NCBI RefSeq assembly: GCF_000754095.2
Contig: NZ_JQSG02000006.1
Coordinates: 933,501 to 997,500 of the forward strand
DNA from: Acidihalobacter prosperus
GTDB taxonomy: Bacteria > Pseudomonadota > Gammaproteobacteria > DSM-5130 > Acidihalobacteraceae
Reading direction: 5' to 3'
Length of the DNA stretch: 64,000 nt
Shown: positions 16,704 to 24,737 of the stretch, piece after piece
How the letters are laid out: every line of letters begins with the position of its first letter
Position numbering within the stretch: the first letter of the stretch is position 1
Made by a program: the position numbers and the translations under genes
Notes under the pieces: generated by a model
The model's database searches: none
What the model saw: the letters and a program-made list of their open reading frames with translations, nothing else
What the model was told of the DNA's origin: nothing

Positions 16704-18008
16704 ATGCTTGAGACCGGACTCGCCGCCAGCGTGGCCCAGCTCGGTCAGGCGACCGAGCGCAGCACGCGCAAGCAGGACACGCTCGACAAGTCGATCCGCT
16801 TCTGGAATCCCGGCAAGACGCGCTTCTGGCAGTCCGTCGGCATCGATCTCGTGATCGGCAAGCGCGAGGGCTATTGCCTCTACGACATGGACGGCAAGCG
16901 CCTGATCGACATGCATCTCAACGGGGGGACCTACAACCTGGGTCACCGCAATCCCGAACTGGTGCAGACGCTGATCGATTCCCTGCAGGAATACGACATC
17001 GGCAACCATCATTTCCCGTCGATCGCGCGCGCCGAACTGGCCGAACAGCTGGCGGCGCTGGCGCCTGAAGGCATCGATCACGCGATCTATGCGAGCGGCG
17101 GCGGCGAGGCGATCGACATCGCGCTGAAGTCGGCGCGTTACGCCACCGGGCGACGCAAGATCGTATCGCTGGAGAAGTGCTACCACGGGCACACCGGCCT
17201 CGCGGTGGCGACTGGCGATCCGCGTTTTTCCGAGCTGTTTCTGTCCAACGGCGCCGCCGGCGAATTCGTCAAGATACCGTTCAACGATCTCGATGCGATG
17301 GCGCGTGCGCTGGCCGGCGACGACGTGGCCGCGGTGATCATCGAAACCATTCCCGCGACCTACGGCTTCCCGCTGCCGGAGCCGGGCTATCTGCAGGGCG
17401 TGCGCGAGCTGTGTGCCCGCCACGGCGCGATGTACGTGGCCGACGAGGTGCAGACCGGGCTCGGCCGCACCGGCGAACTGTGGTGCGTGGACACCTACGG
17501 CGTGACGCCGGACATCCTGGTGACCGCCAAGGGCCTGGGCGGCGGGCTGTATCCGATCGGCGCGGTACTGGTCAACGATGCGGCCGCGGGCTGGATGGAA
17601 CAGGACGGTTTCGGTCACATCTCCACCTTCGGCGGCTCGGAACTGGGTTGCCGGGTCGCCTCCAAGGTGCTCGAGATCAGCACGCGTCCGGCCGTGGTCG
17701 AGAACGTGCGGGCGATGAGCGCGTACTTCGCCGCGAAACTCGCGATCCTGCACGAGGAAAGCGACGGTTTCCTGGCCGAGGTGCGCCAGCAGGGTCTGGT
17801 GATGGGGCTGCGCTTCGCCCATCCGCAGGGCGCGGTATTCGTCAGCAATGCGCTCTATGCGCACGGCGTGTGGGCGATCTTCTCCGGCCTCGATCCCAGC
17901 GTGCTGCAGTTCAAGCCGGGCATGCTGATCGACCAGGGGCTGGCCGACGAGGTGCTGGAGGCGCTGCGTCTGAGCCTGCGCCAGGCGCGCGCGGTGGCGG
18001 GGATCTGA
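16704..18008 (+). CDS. Class-III PLP-dependent aminotransferase or phospho-lyase
   Basis: The 434-residue fold-type-I PLP enzyme has the HLNGGTYNLGHRNPEL entry, the GGGEAIDIALKSAR cofactor loop, Asp in VADEVQTGLGRTG, and the PLP Lys276 in VTAKGLGGGLYPIG. The family includes omega-aminotransferases and also ethanolamine-phosphate and related phospho-lyases. The next gene, 4 bp away, is an APH-like small-molecule kinase. That pairing is what is seen for amino-alcohol kinase/phospho-lyase routes, which convert an amino-alcohol phosphate to aldehyde, ammonia and phosphate. A plain transaminase remains possible. Confidence 0.88.
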   Translation: MLETGLAASVAQLGQATERSTRKQDTLDKSIRFWNPGKTRFWQSVGIDLVIGKREGYCLYDMDGKRLIDMHLNGGTYNLGHRNPELVQTLIDSLQEYDIGNHHFPSIARAELAEQLAALAPEGIDHAIYASGGGEAIDIALKSARYATGRRKIVSLEKCYHGHTGLAVATGDPRFSELFLSNGAAGEFVKIPFNDLDAMARALAGDDVAAVIIETIPATYGFPLPEPGYLQGVRELCARHGAMYVADEVQTGLGRTGELWCVDTYGVTPDILVTAKGLGGGLYPIGAVLVNDAAAGWMEQDGFGHISTFGGSELGCRVASKVLEISTRPAVVENVRAMSAYFAAKLAILHEESDGFLAEVRQQGLVMGLRFAHPQGAVFVSNALYAHGVWAIFSGLDPSVLQFKPGMLIDQGLADEVLEALRLSLRQARAVAGI

Positions 18009-18012
18009 GGCG

Positions 18013-19020
18013 ATGGCCTACGCCGCGACCGTATCCGATAGCGATCTGGGCGCGATCGGCGAGGCCGTGGCCGGCAACCTGTGGCGCTGGGGGCTGCCCG
18101 ACGACACGCAGGTTTCCCTGCTCAATCATTCCGAGAACACTACCTACGCGCTGCAGGCCGGCGGTCGCCGCTACGTGCTGCGCGTACATCGCCTCGGCTA
18201 CCACAGCGCGGAGGCCATCGCCATCGAGCTCGACTGGCTGGCCGCGGTCAGCCGCGACACCGCGATCCGCACCGCGGCACCGGTCGCGGGTGCGGACGGC
18301 GCGCTGGTGCAGCCGTTTGCGACCCGGCAGCCGGAGGCGCGTCACAGCGTGCTGTTCGAATTCCTCGACGGCGAGGAACCGGACGAATCGGGCGACCTCG
18401 CCGCCGCGTTCGAGCAACTCGGCGGCATCACCGCGGAACTGCATGCGCACAGCCGGCGCTGGACTGCCGGCCGGCCGCGGCTCGCACGCCCGGTGTGGGA
18501 CTTCGAGCATACCCTGGGCAGCCGCCCGATCTGGGGCGAGCCGCGTCAGGGCATCGGCGTGACCGCGGTGGTCGCGGCGCAACTTGAGCGCGGCATCCGC
18601 GAGGTGCGCGCGCGCCTGGAAGCCTACGGCGCCGACGCGCAGCGCTTCGGCCTGATCCATGCCGACCTGCGCCTGGCCAACCTGCTGGTGCACGAGGGCA
18701 GGGTGAGCGTGATCGATTTCGACGACTGCGGCTACGGCTGGTTTCTGTACGACCTCGGCAGCGCGCTCAGCTTCATCGAGCACCGCGACTACGTGCCCGC
18801 GCTGGTCGACGCCTGGGTGCGCGGCTATGAACGGCAGGCGCCGCTGGACGAGGCGGACATCGCCATGATTCCGACCTTCGTGATGATGCGCCGGCTGCTG
18901 CTGACCGGCTGGCTGGGCTCGCATCGCGAAACCGATCTTGCCCGCGTGATCGGGCGTGAATACACCCCGCAGACCTGCGACATGATCGACCGCTATCTGC
19001 AAGGCCGGCTGTTTGCCTAG
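18013..19020 (+). CDS. APH-family small-molecule kinase (phosphotransferase)
   Basis: The 335-residue protein has an aminoglycoside-phosphotransferase/choline-kinase fold. The Brenner motif HADLRLAN (catalytic Asp218, metal-binding Asn223) and the metal Asp in VIDFDDCG are intact, and the N-lobe has YVLRVHR. Related enzymes phosphorylate ethanolamine, choline, hydroxylysine or homoserine. Being 4 bp after the class-III PLP gene, it probably phosphorylates the amino-alcohol that the PLP enzyme then cleaves (inference). The stop codon TAG lies within the terminal repeat of the short element that follows, so the last residues may have been changed by its insertion. Confidence 0.87.
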   Translation: MAYAATVSDSDLGAIGEAVAGNLWRWGLPDDTQVSLLNHSENTTYALQAGGRRYVLRVHRLGYHSAEAIAIELDWLAAVSRDTAIRTAAPVAGADGALVQPFATRQPEARHSVLFEFLDGEEPDESGDLAAAFEQLGGITAELHAHSRRWTAGRPRLARPVWDFEHTLGSRPIWGEPRQGIGVTAVVAAQLERGIREVRARLEAYGADAQRFGLIHADLRLANLLVHEGRVSVIDFDDCGYGWFLYDLGSALSFIEHRDYVPALVDAWVRGYERQAPLDEADIAMIPTFVMMRRLLLTGWLGSHRETDLARVIGREYTPQTCDMIDRYLQGRLFA

Positions 19021-19263
19021 GGCCTGTTTACATGATTGATCGGCATGCCGTTGTGTCTGAAAAGGCGCCAATCAAGGCGCGAGGAGTGCCGTTTGGTTAT
19101 TCCAAATAAACGACGGGCAACGCCGAGTGGCGGCCTTTCAGCCGCAACCCGTAGGGTCGGGCCAGTTTTCGCGTCTCGCGGTGTTGCCGCTCGCTTATGT
19201 AGCCCGGCTACACCGCGCTCGCGGCTCCGGCAGCAGTCGCTCAGTCGTGTAAACAGGCCCTAG
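19017..19263. mobile_element. MITE-like element, 247 bp, 19-bp terminal inverted repeats
   Basis: CTAGGGCCTGTTTACATGA at 19017-19035 matches the complement of 19245-19263 at 18 of 19 positions. Both ends include CTAG, so the element can be read as inserted at a CTAG target with a 4-bp duplication, as in some IS5-type elements. The interior carries no transposase and has pairs of GC-rich subrepeats (CAAGGCGCGAGGAG, GGGCAACGCCGAG). It supplies the stop codon of the kinase gene and separates it from the aldehyde dehydrogenase gene. Confidence 0.75.
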
Positions 19264-19286
19264 CGCCAGCACATTCCTGGAGACCC

Positions 19287-20792
19287 ATGAACACGCTACC
19301 CGAATCGAAACCCGAACCCCGCTACCGCGACCGCTTGTTCATCGACGGCGAATGGGTCGAGCCGGCGGCGGGCGGCCGCCTGCCGGTGGTCAATCCGGCC
19401 ACCGAGCGTGTGTTCCATGAGGTGGCCGCGGCCACCGCGGAGGACGTGGACCGCGCCGTCGCCGCCGCCCGGGCCGCATTCGCGACCTGGGGAACCACCA
19501 CGGGCGCCGAGCGTGCCGTCTACCTGCGCGCGATGGCTGCCGAGGTGCGTGCGCGGCGCGACGAGCTGGCGTACATGGAGGTGCTGGACAACGGCAAGCC
19601 GCTGCCGGAGGCGCAGTGGGACATCGACGACGTCGCCGGCTGTTTCGACTATTACGCCGACCTGGCCGAGGAACTCGACGAGCGCCAGAACGAGCGGCTC
19701 GAACTCGGCGCCGACGGTTTCCGCGGCAGCGTGTGCTACGAGCCGGTGGGCGTGGCCGGGCTGATCGTGCCCTGGAACTACCCCATGCTGATGGCGGCAT
19801 GGAAGGTCGCGCCGGCGCTTGCCGCGGGCGCCACCTGCGTGCTCAAGCCTTCCGAATACACCCCGTTGACCGCGCTGGAATACGGTGCCGTGGCCGAGGC
19901 TGCCGGGTTGCCGCCCGGGGTGCTCAACGTGCTTACCGGCACGGGACCCGAGGCCGGCGCGCCGCTCGCCGATCACCCCGGCGTCGACAAGCTCGCGTTC
20001 ACCGGCAGCGTGCCCACCGGCATCAAGGTGATGCACGCCGCGGCCCAGCACGTGAAGGCGGTCAGCCTGGAACTCGGCGGCAAGTCACCCTTCATCGTGT
20101 TCGAGGACGCGGACGTCGAGAAGGCCGTGGAATGGATCATGTTCGGCATCTTCTGGAACCAGGGCGAGGTGTGCAGCGCCACTTCGCGCCTGCTGGTGCA
20201 CGAGGACATCGCGCCGCGGGTGCTCGAGCGCCTGCGCGAGGCCGCACGCGAGATCAAGGTCGGCGACGGCCAGGAAGCGGGCACGCTGCTCGGTCCGCTG
20301 GTCAGTGAGACGCAGTATCAGCGCGTGCTCGGCTACATCGACATCGGTCTGGCCGAGGGCGCGACCCTGCTTACCGGCGGCCGCCGACCCACGGGGCTGG
20401 ATCAGGGCTACTTTCTGGAGCCCACGGTCTTCGTGGACGTGCATCGCGAGATGCGCATCTGGCGCGAGGAGATCTTCGGCCCGGTGCTGGCGGTGATGAC
20501 CTTCGGCGACGAGGCCGAGGCGCTGGCGCTCGCCAACGACAGCGACTTCGGCCTCGCCGCCGCGGTGATGTCCGCCGACCTGGAGCGCTGCGAGCGCGTC
20601 AGCCGTGCGCTGCGCGCGGGCATCGTGTGGATCAACTGTTCTCAGCCGACCTTCACCCAGGCGCCGTGGGGCGGCTTCAAGCTGAGCGGCATCGGCCGCG
20701 AGCTCGGCCGCTGGGGGCTGCAGAACTATCTCGAAGTCAAACAAATAACACGCTACGAAAGCGGCCGGGCATGGGGGTGGTACCTCAAATGA
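19287..20792 (+). CDS. NAD(P)+-dependent aldehyde dehydrogenase, betaine/aminoaldehyde type
   Basis: This 501-residue ALDH has the catalytic Glu262 in SLELGGKSP and nucleophile Cys296 in [12 protein letters not shown], plus the NAD-binding [12 protein letters not shown] and FTGSVPTG blocks. The CSATSR context is typical of aminoaldehyde and betaine-aldehyde dehydrogenases. In this cluster it would oxidise the aldehyde released by the amine oxidase, EutBC or the phospho-lyase to the acid. An ATG preceded by GGAG fits the start. The C-terminus is complete ([13 protein letters not shown]). Confidence 0.93.
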   Translation: MNTLPESKPEPRYRDRLFIDGEWVEPAAGGRLPVVNPATERVFHEVAAATAEDVDRAVAAARAAFATWGTTTGAERAVYLRAMAAEVRARRDELAYMEVLDNGKPLPEAQWDIDDVAGCFDYYADLAEELDERQNERLELGADGFRGSVCYEPVGVAGLIVPWNYPMLMAAWKVAPALAAGATCVLKPSEYTPLTALEYGAVAEAAGLPPGVLNVLTGTGPEAGAPLADHPGVDKLAFTGSVPTGIKVMHAAAQHVKAVSLELGGKSPFIVFEDADVEKAVEWIMFGIFWNQGEVCSATSRLLVHEDIAPRVLERLREAAREIKVGDGQEAGTLLGPLVSETQYQRVLGYIDIGLAEGATLLTGGRRPTGLDQGYFLEPTVFVDVHREMRIWREEIFGPVLAVMTFGDEAEALALANDSDFGLAAAVMSADLERCERVSRALRAGIVWINCSQPTFTQAPWGGFKLSGIGRELGRWGLQNYLEVKQITRYESGRAWGWYLK

Positions 20793-21014
20793 GAAAACAC
20801 CTGTCCACATCAACCATCGTCCACTTGCGGGTGTTTATTACGGCGGTCCATGAGGCCGCGGAGCGATGAGGAGTCGTTCGAGTGGGTAACAACCGGAATT
20901 ACAACGGATCCTGGGGTTGTGTTCTGCGCGGGGTACGACGTTCCGACGTATTGGCCCTGCAGGTCTGTGGGGGTTTTCGTCTATTCGCTTTTCTCATTAT
21001 CAGAGGGTAATTGC

Positions 21015-22463
21015 ATGAGCAAGGTACAAAGTGATATCGGCCTGGGTGGCGCCGGGCAAAGTTCCGGCGTCGGCCTGAAGTCCGACAACCTGACCTTCGT
21101 GGAAACCATCGGTCAGTCGATCGCCAACGTGTCGCCGACCTTCATGCCGGCACTGGCCGTCGCGGTGGTGGTGGGCATGGCCGGCCACGCGACGTGGCTG
21201 GTGTACGCGCTGGCGACGGTCAGCCTGATGCTGGTGGGCTGGAACCTGAGTCGACTGGCCAGTCGTTACGCCACCGCCGGTTCCTTCTTCGTCTATATCT
21301 CGCGCAGCCTGGGGCCGATCACCGGCGGCATCGTCGGCTGGGGACTCATCGTGGCCTATCTGGGCACGGCCATGGCGGTCACCGTCGGCGTCAAGGTGTT
21401 CCTCGACAGCGTGCTGCAACCGGTCGGCATCAAGTTGCCGGCTCTTTTGGTCTACGCGGTCACGGTCGCACTGGTATGGCTGCTGGCCTATCGCGACATC
21501 AAGATCTCGTCGCGCGTGGGCCTGACCCTGGAAGGCCTGTCGATCTGCGTCATCCTGTTCCTGCTGGGCGCCATCGTCATGAAGCACACCGGCAGCCTGG
21601 TCGACGTCAATCAGCTCGCGCTGAAGGGTTCGAGCGCCGGCAGCGTGGCACAGGCCGCGGTGTTCGCGATCTTCTCCTTCGTCGGCTTCGAGAGCGCGGC
21701 CAGCCTGGGCCAGGAAACGCGCAATCCGCTCAAGACCGTGCCGCGCGCGATCCTCAGCAGCACCCTGATGGTCGGCACCTTCTTCGTGATCGTGACCTAC
21801 ATCATCCTGATCGGTTTCGGCGACAACGTCGGCGCGCTGGCCAAGGACGGCGCCCCGCTCGACACCCTGGCCGCGGCCGCCGGCGTGCCCTGGCTCGGCA
21901 CCTTCATCTACATCGGTGCCGCGATCAGCGCCTTCGCCTGCGCCCTGGCCTCGGTCAACGCCGCTTCGCGTCTGCTCTTCTCCATGGGTCGCTATCAGTT
22001 CGTGCATAGCTCGATGGGCTTCGTGCATGCCAAGCACCGCACGCCGCACATCGCGGTGACCATCAGCGCGGTGCTGACCTTCATCGTGCCCACGCTGATG
22101 CTGAAGATGGATTACCTGACCGCGTTCGGCATTCTCGGCACCATCGCGACCTTCGGCTTCGTGCTCGGCTATTTCATGATCTCCGTGGCCGCGCCCATCT
22201 ACATCAAGAAAATGGGCGAACTCAAGCCCGTCGACGTCATCGTCGGCGTGGTGGCCGCGCTGGCCATGCTCGGCGCGTTCGTCGGCAGCGTCTACCCGGT
22301 GCCGGACTACCCGTACAACATCCTGCCCTACCTGTTCATCGGCTATCTCGCGGTGGGCCTGGTCTGGCTGCTGATGCTGAAGAAGAAATCTCCGCAGATC
22401 CTGCTGAACATCGAGAAGGATCTTGAGGTTTCCGAATCCGAAATCATCGTCGGCAAGAAGTGA
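21015..22463 (+). CDS. APC-superfamily amine/amino-acid permease
   Basis: The 482-residue inner-membrane protein has about 12-14 hydrophobic helices and APC signatures (SIANVSPTFMPALAVAVV, SRYATAGSFFVYISRSLGP, FSFVGFESAASLGQETRNP). The start at 21015 follows AGAGGG; the longer ORF from 20850 has no homologous-looking leader. It lies between the aldehyde dehydrogenase and the amine oxidase, so an amine such as ethanolamine or another monoamine is the likely substrate. Transport is proton-coupled in most relatives. Confidence 0.9.
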   Translation: MSKVQSDIGLGGAGQSSGVGLKSDNLTFVETIGQSIANVSPTFMPALAVAVVVGMAGHATWLVYALATVSLMLVGWNLSRLASRYATAGSFFVYISRSLGPITGGIVGWGLIVAYLGTAMAVTVGVKVFLDSVLQPVGIKLPALLVYAVTVALVWLLAYRDIKISSRVGLTLEGLSICVILFLLGAIVMKHTGSLVDVNQLALKGSSAGSVAQAAVFAIFSFVGFESAASLGQETRNPLKTVPRAILSSTLMVGTFFVIVTYIILIGFGDNVGALAKDGAPLDTLAAAAGVPWLGTFIYIGAAISAFACALASVNAASRLLFSMGRYQFVHSSMGFVHAKHRTPHIAVTISAVLTFIVPTLMLKMDYLTAFGILGTIATFGFVLGYFMISVAAPIYIKKMGELKPVDVIVGVVAALAMLGAFVGSVYPVPDYPYNILPYLFIGYLAVGLVWLLMLKKKSPQILLNIEKDLEVSESEIIVGKK

Positions 22464-22505
22464 TCGCCGGCATGCGTACCAGTTTCTGGAAAGAGGGAAA
22501 TTGAA

Positions 22506-24449
22506 ATGCCTGGCATTGATGAAAGAATTGCCGAGGAGGGTGCTGTGACCGCCGCACTCCACCCTCTGGAACCGCTGTCGGTCGAGGAAGTCCGGCAGGC
22601 GGTCGCTGTCCTGAAGCAGGGCAAGGCCGAAGCCGAGTCGATGCGTTTCATGTCGGTGACGCTCAAGGAACCGAGCAAGTACGCGGTCACCGCGTACGAG
22701 GCGGGCGAGTCCCAGCCGCGCGAGGTGCACTTCATCATGCTCGACAACCGCGACGGCCAGACCTACGAGGCCGTCGTCTCGCTGAGCGAATCGGCGGTCA
22801 AGTCCTGGGCCCACGTGCCCGGGGTGCAGCCGCCGATCCACCTCGACGAGTTCATGGAGTGCGAGAACGCGGTCAAGGCCTCGCCGGAGTGGCAGGAAGC
22901 CTTGCGCCGTCGCGGCATCACCAACTTCGAAGACGCCATCGTCGACCCGTGGTCGGCGGGTTACTACGGCGAGGAGGAGTACAGCGGGCATCGCCTCTCG
23001 CGCGCGCTGACCTGGATTCGCGAGAGCCACGACGACGTCGGCTACGGACGGCCGGTCGAAGGCGTGATCGCCATCGTCGATCTCAACGAGATGCGCGTGC
23101 TCAAGGTGGAAGACAACGGCATCGTGCCGCTGCCGCCCCCCTCGGGCAACTACACCGTGAACTCGGTCGGTCCGCTGCGCGACGACCTGAAGTCGCTGGA
23201 CATCGTCCAGCTCGACGGTCCGAGCTTCTCGGTCGACGGTCACGAGATCTCGTGGCAGCGCTGGAAGTTCCGCATCGGCTTCACGCCGCGCGAGGGTCTG
23301 GTGCTGTACCAGATCGGCTACGGCGAGGACGGCAGCGAGCGCCCGATCATCTACCGCGCCTCGCTGTCCGAAATGGTGGTGCCCTACGGCGATCCCGGCC
23401 CGAACCACAACCGCAAGAACGCCTTCGACGTGGGCGAATACGGCATCGGTCTTCTGGCCAACAGCCTGGAACTGGGCTGCGACTGCCTGGGCACGATCAA
23501 GTACTTCGACGCGGTGATGACCAACAGCCGTGGCGAGCCGGTCAAGATCCCGAAGGCGGTGTGCCTGCACGAGGAGGACTACGGCACCCTGTGGAAGCAC
23601 AGCGACTGGCGCACCAACCATACCGAGGTGCGGCGTTCGCGGCGCCTGGTGGTGTCGTTCATCGCCACGGTGGGCAACTACGACTACGGCTTCTTCTGGT
23701 ACTTCTACCAGACCGGCGACATCCAGCTCGAGGTCAAGCTCACCGGCTGTCTGTCCGTCGGCGCCTTCCCGCCCGGCGAGATGCCCAAGTACGGGAGCCT
23801 GGTATCGGAGCAGTTGTATGCGCCGATCCACCAGCACTTCTTCAACTTCCGGCTGCACTTCAACGTGGACGGCGACGAGAACGCCATCTACGAGGTCAAC
23901 ACGGTGTCGGAAGAGGCTGGGCCGGCCAATCCGCTGGGCAACGGTTGCTATCCCGTTTCCACGCTGCTCAAGAGCGAGGCCGACGCGCAGCGTCCGATCG
24001 CGCCGATGTTCGCGCGCTACTGGAAGATCGTCAACCGCAAGAAGCTCAATCGGCTGGGTCAACCGGTCGGCTACAAGCTGGTCCACGGCGAAAACGTGCT
24101 GTCCTTCGCCACCACGGGCGCCAGCGTGGTCAACCGCGCAGGCTTCATGCGCAACCACCTGTGGGTGACGCCCTATGCGCCGGAGGAGATGTTCGCGGCG
24201 GGCATGTACGTCAACCAGAGCCACGGCGATACCGGGCTGCCGGTCTATACCGCCGCCAACCGTTCCCTGGAGGATCAGGAACTGGTGGTCTGGTACACCT
24301 GCGGACACAACCACATCCCGCGTCCGGAGGACTGGCCGGTGATGCCCGTGGCCTACGTGGGCTTCCACCTCAAGCCGGTCGGGTTCTTCGACATGAACCC
24401 GAGCATGGACGTGGCCCCGCCCGAGTTGCGGGCGAGCAGCGAGGTTTGA
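22506..24449 (+). CDS. Primary-amine oxidase (copper/TPQ)
   Basis: The 647-residue copper amine oxidase has all key residues. Asp308 is the catalytic base (NAFDVGEYGIG), Tyr392 is the topaquinone precursor (VGNYDYGFF), and the copper ligands are His442 and His444 (PIHQHFF) and His603 (HNHIPRPEDWPVMP). The spacings equal those of the Arthrobacter enzyme. It oxidises primary amines to aldehyde, ammonia and hydrogen peroxide. There is no signal peptide, so it is probably cytoplasmic, and copper must be delivered inside the cell. GAGGG precedes the ATG. No catalase or peroxidase gene lies nearby. Confidence 0.96.
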   Translation: MPGIDERIAEEGAVTAALHPLEPLSVEEVRQAVAVLKQGKAEAESMRFMSVTLKEPSKYAVTAYEAGESQPREVHFIMLDNRDGQTYEAVVSLSESAVKSWAHVPGVQPPIHLDEFMECENAVKASPEWQEALRRRGITNFEDAIVDPWSAGYYGEEEYSGHRLSRALTWIRESHDDVGYGRPVEGVIAIVDLNEMRVLKVEDNGIVPLPPPSGNYTVNSVGPLRDDLKSLDIVQLDGPSFSVDGHEISWQRWKFRIGFTPREGLVLYQIGYGEDGSERPIIYRASLSEMVVPYGDPGPNHNRKNAFDVGEYGIGLLANSLELGCDCLGTIKYFDAVMTNSRGEPVKIPKAVCLHEEDYGTLWKHSDWRTNHTEVRRSRRLVVSFIATVGNYDYGFFWYFYQTGDIQLEVKLTGCLSVGAFPPGEMPKYGSLVSEQLYAPIHQHFFNFRLHFNVDGDENAIYEVNTVSEEAGPANPLGNGCYPVSTLLKSEADAQRPIAPMFARYWKIVNRKKLNRLGQPVGYKLVHGENVLSFATTGASVVNRAGFMRNHLWVTPYAPEEMFAAGMYVNQSHGDTGLPVYTAANRSLEDQELVVWYTCGHNHIPRPEDWPVMPVAYVGFHLKPVGFFDMNPSMDVAPPELRASSEV

Positions 24450-24451
24450 GG

Positions 24452-24640
24452 GTGGGCGCGCCCGAGCCGGCACAGGACACGTGCGCCGTGTGCCGGCTGC
24501 ACCTGGGTCGCCGGCCGGTCGTGCGGCTGGTGGACGGCGCCGAGCGGCGCTACTGCTGCACGGCCTGCGCCAGCACCGACTATCTGATCGCGCTGTTGCG
24601 CGAAAGGCAGCCGGCGCGGCGCGAGGGCGACGCGGCCTGA
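24452..24640 (+). CDS. Small Cys-rich TRASH-like protein, candidate metal-handling partner of the amine oxidase
   Basis: A 62-codon frame starts with GTG at 24452, with GAGG 7 bases upstream and only 2 bp after the amine oxidase stop. It contains CAVC and, about 20 residues later, CCTAC, the spacing of treble-clef TRASH-type metal-binding modules (CxxC...CxxxC). The tail is charged (LLRERQPARREGD). Its position suggests copper supply or sensing for the amine oxidase. The frame is small and unverified. Confidence 0.6.
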   Translation: MGAPEPAQDTCAVCRLHLGRRPVVRLVDGAERRYCCTACASTDYLIALLRERQPARREGDAA

Positions 24641-24737
24641 GCACCGCATGCCGACGCGGGCTAAGATGCGAGGCAATGATCCGCGGGCGCCGGAGTTCAC
24701 CGGCGCCCGCGGCGATTTCGGCGAGGACGGGAACGCC

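Noticed and set aside
14761-19263. Composite transposon formed by the two inverted-repeat elements
   Set aside because: The ends of the two elements differ in sequence, so they cannot act as one pair.
20945-20952. GACGTATT upstream of the APC permease as a third copy of the amide-island operator
   Set aside because: Only an 8-base match without palindromic context; easily chance.
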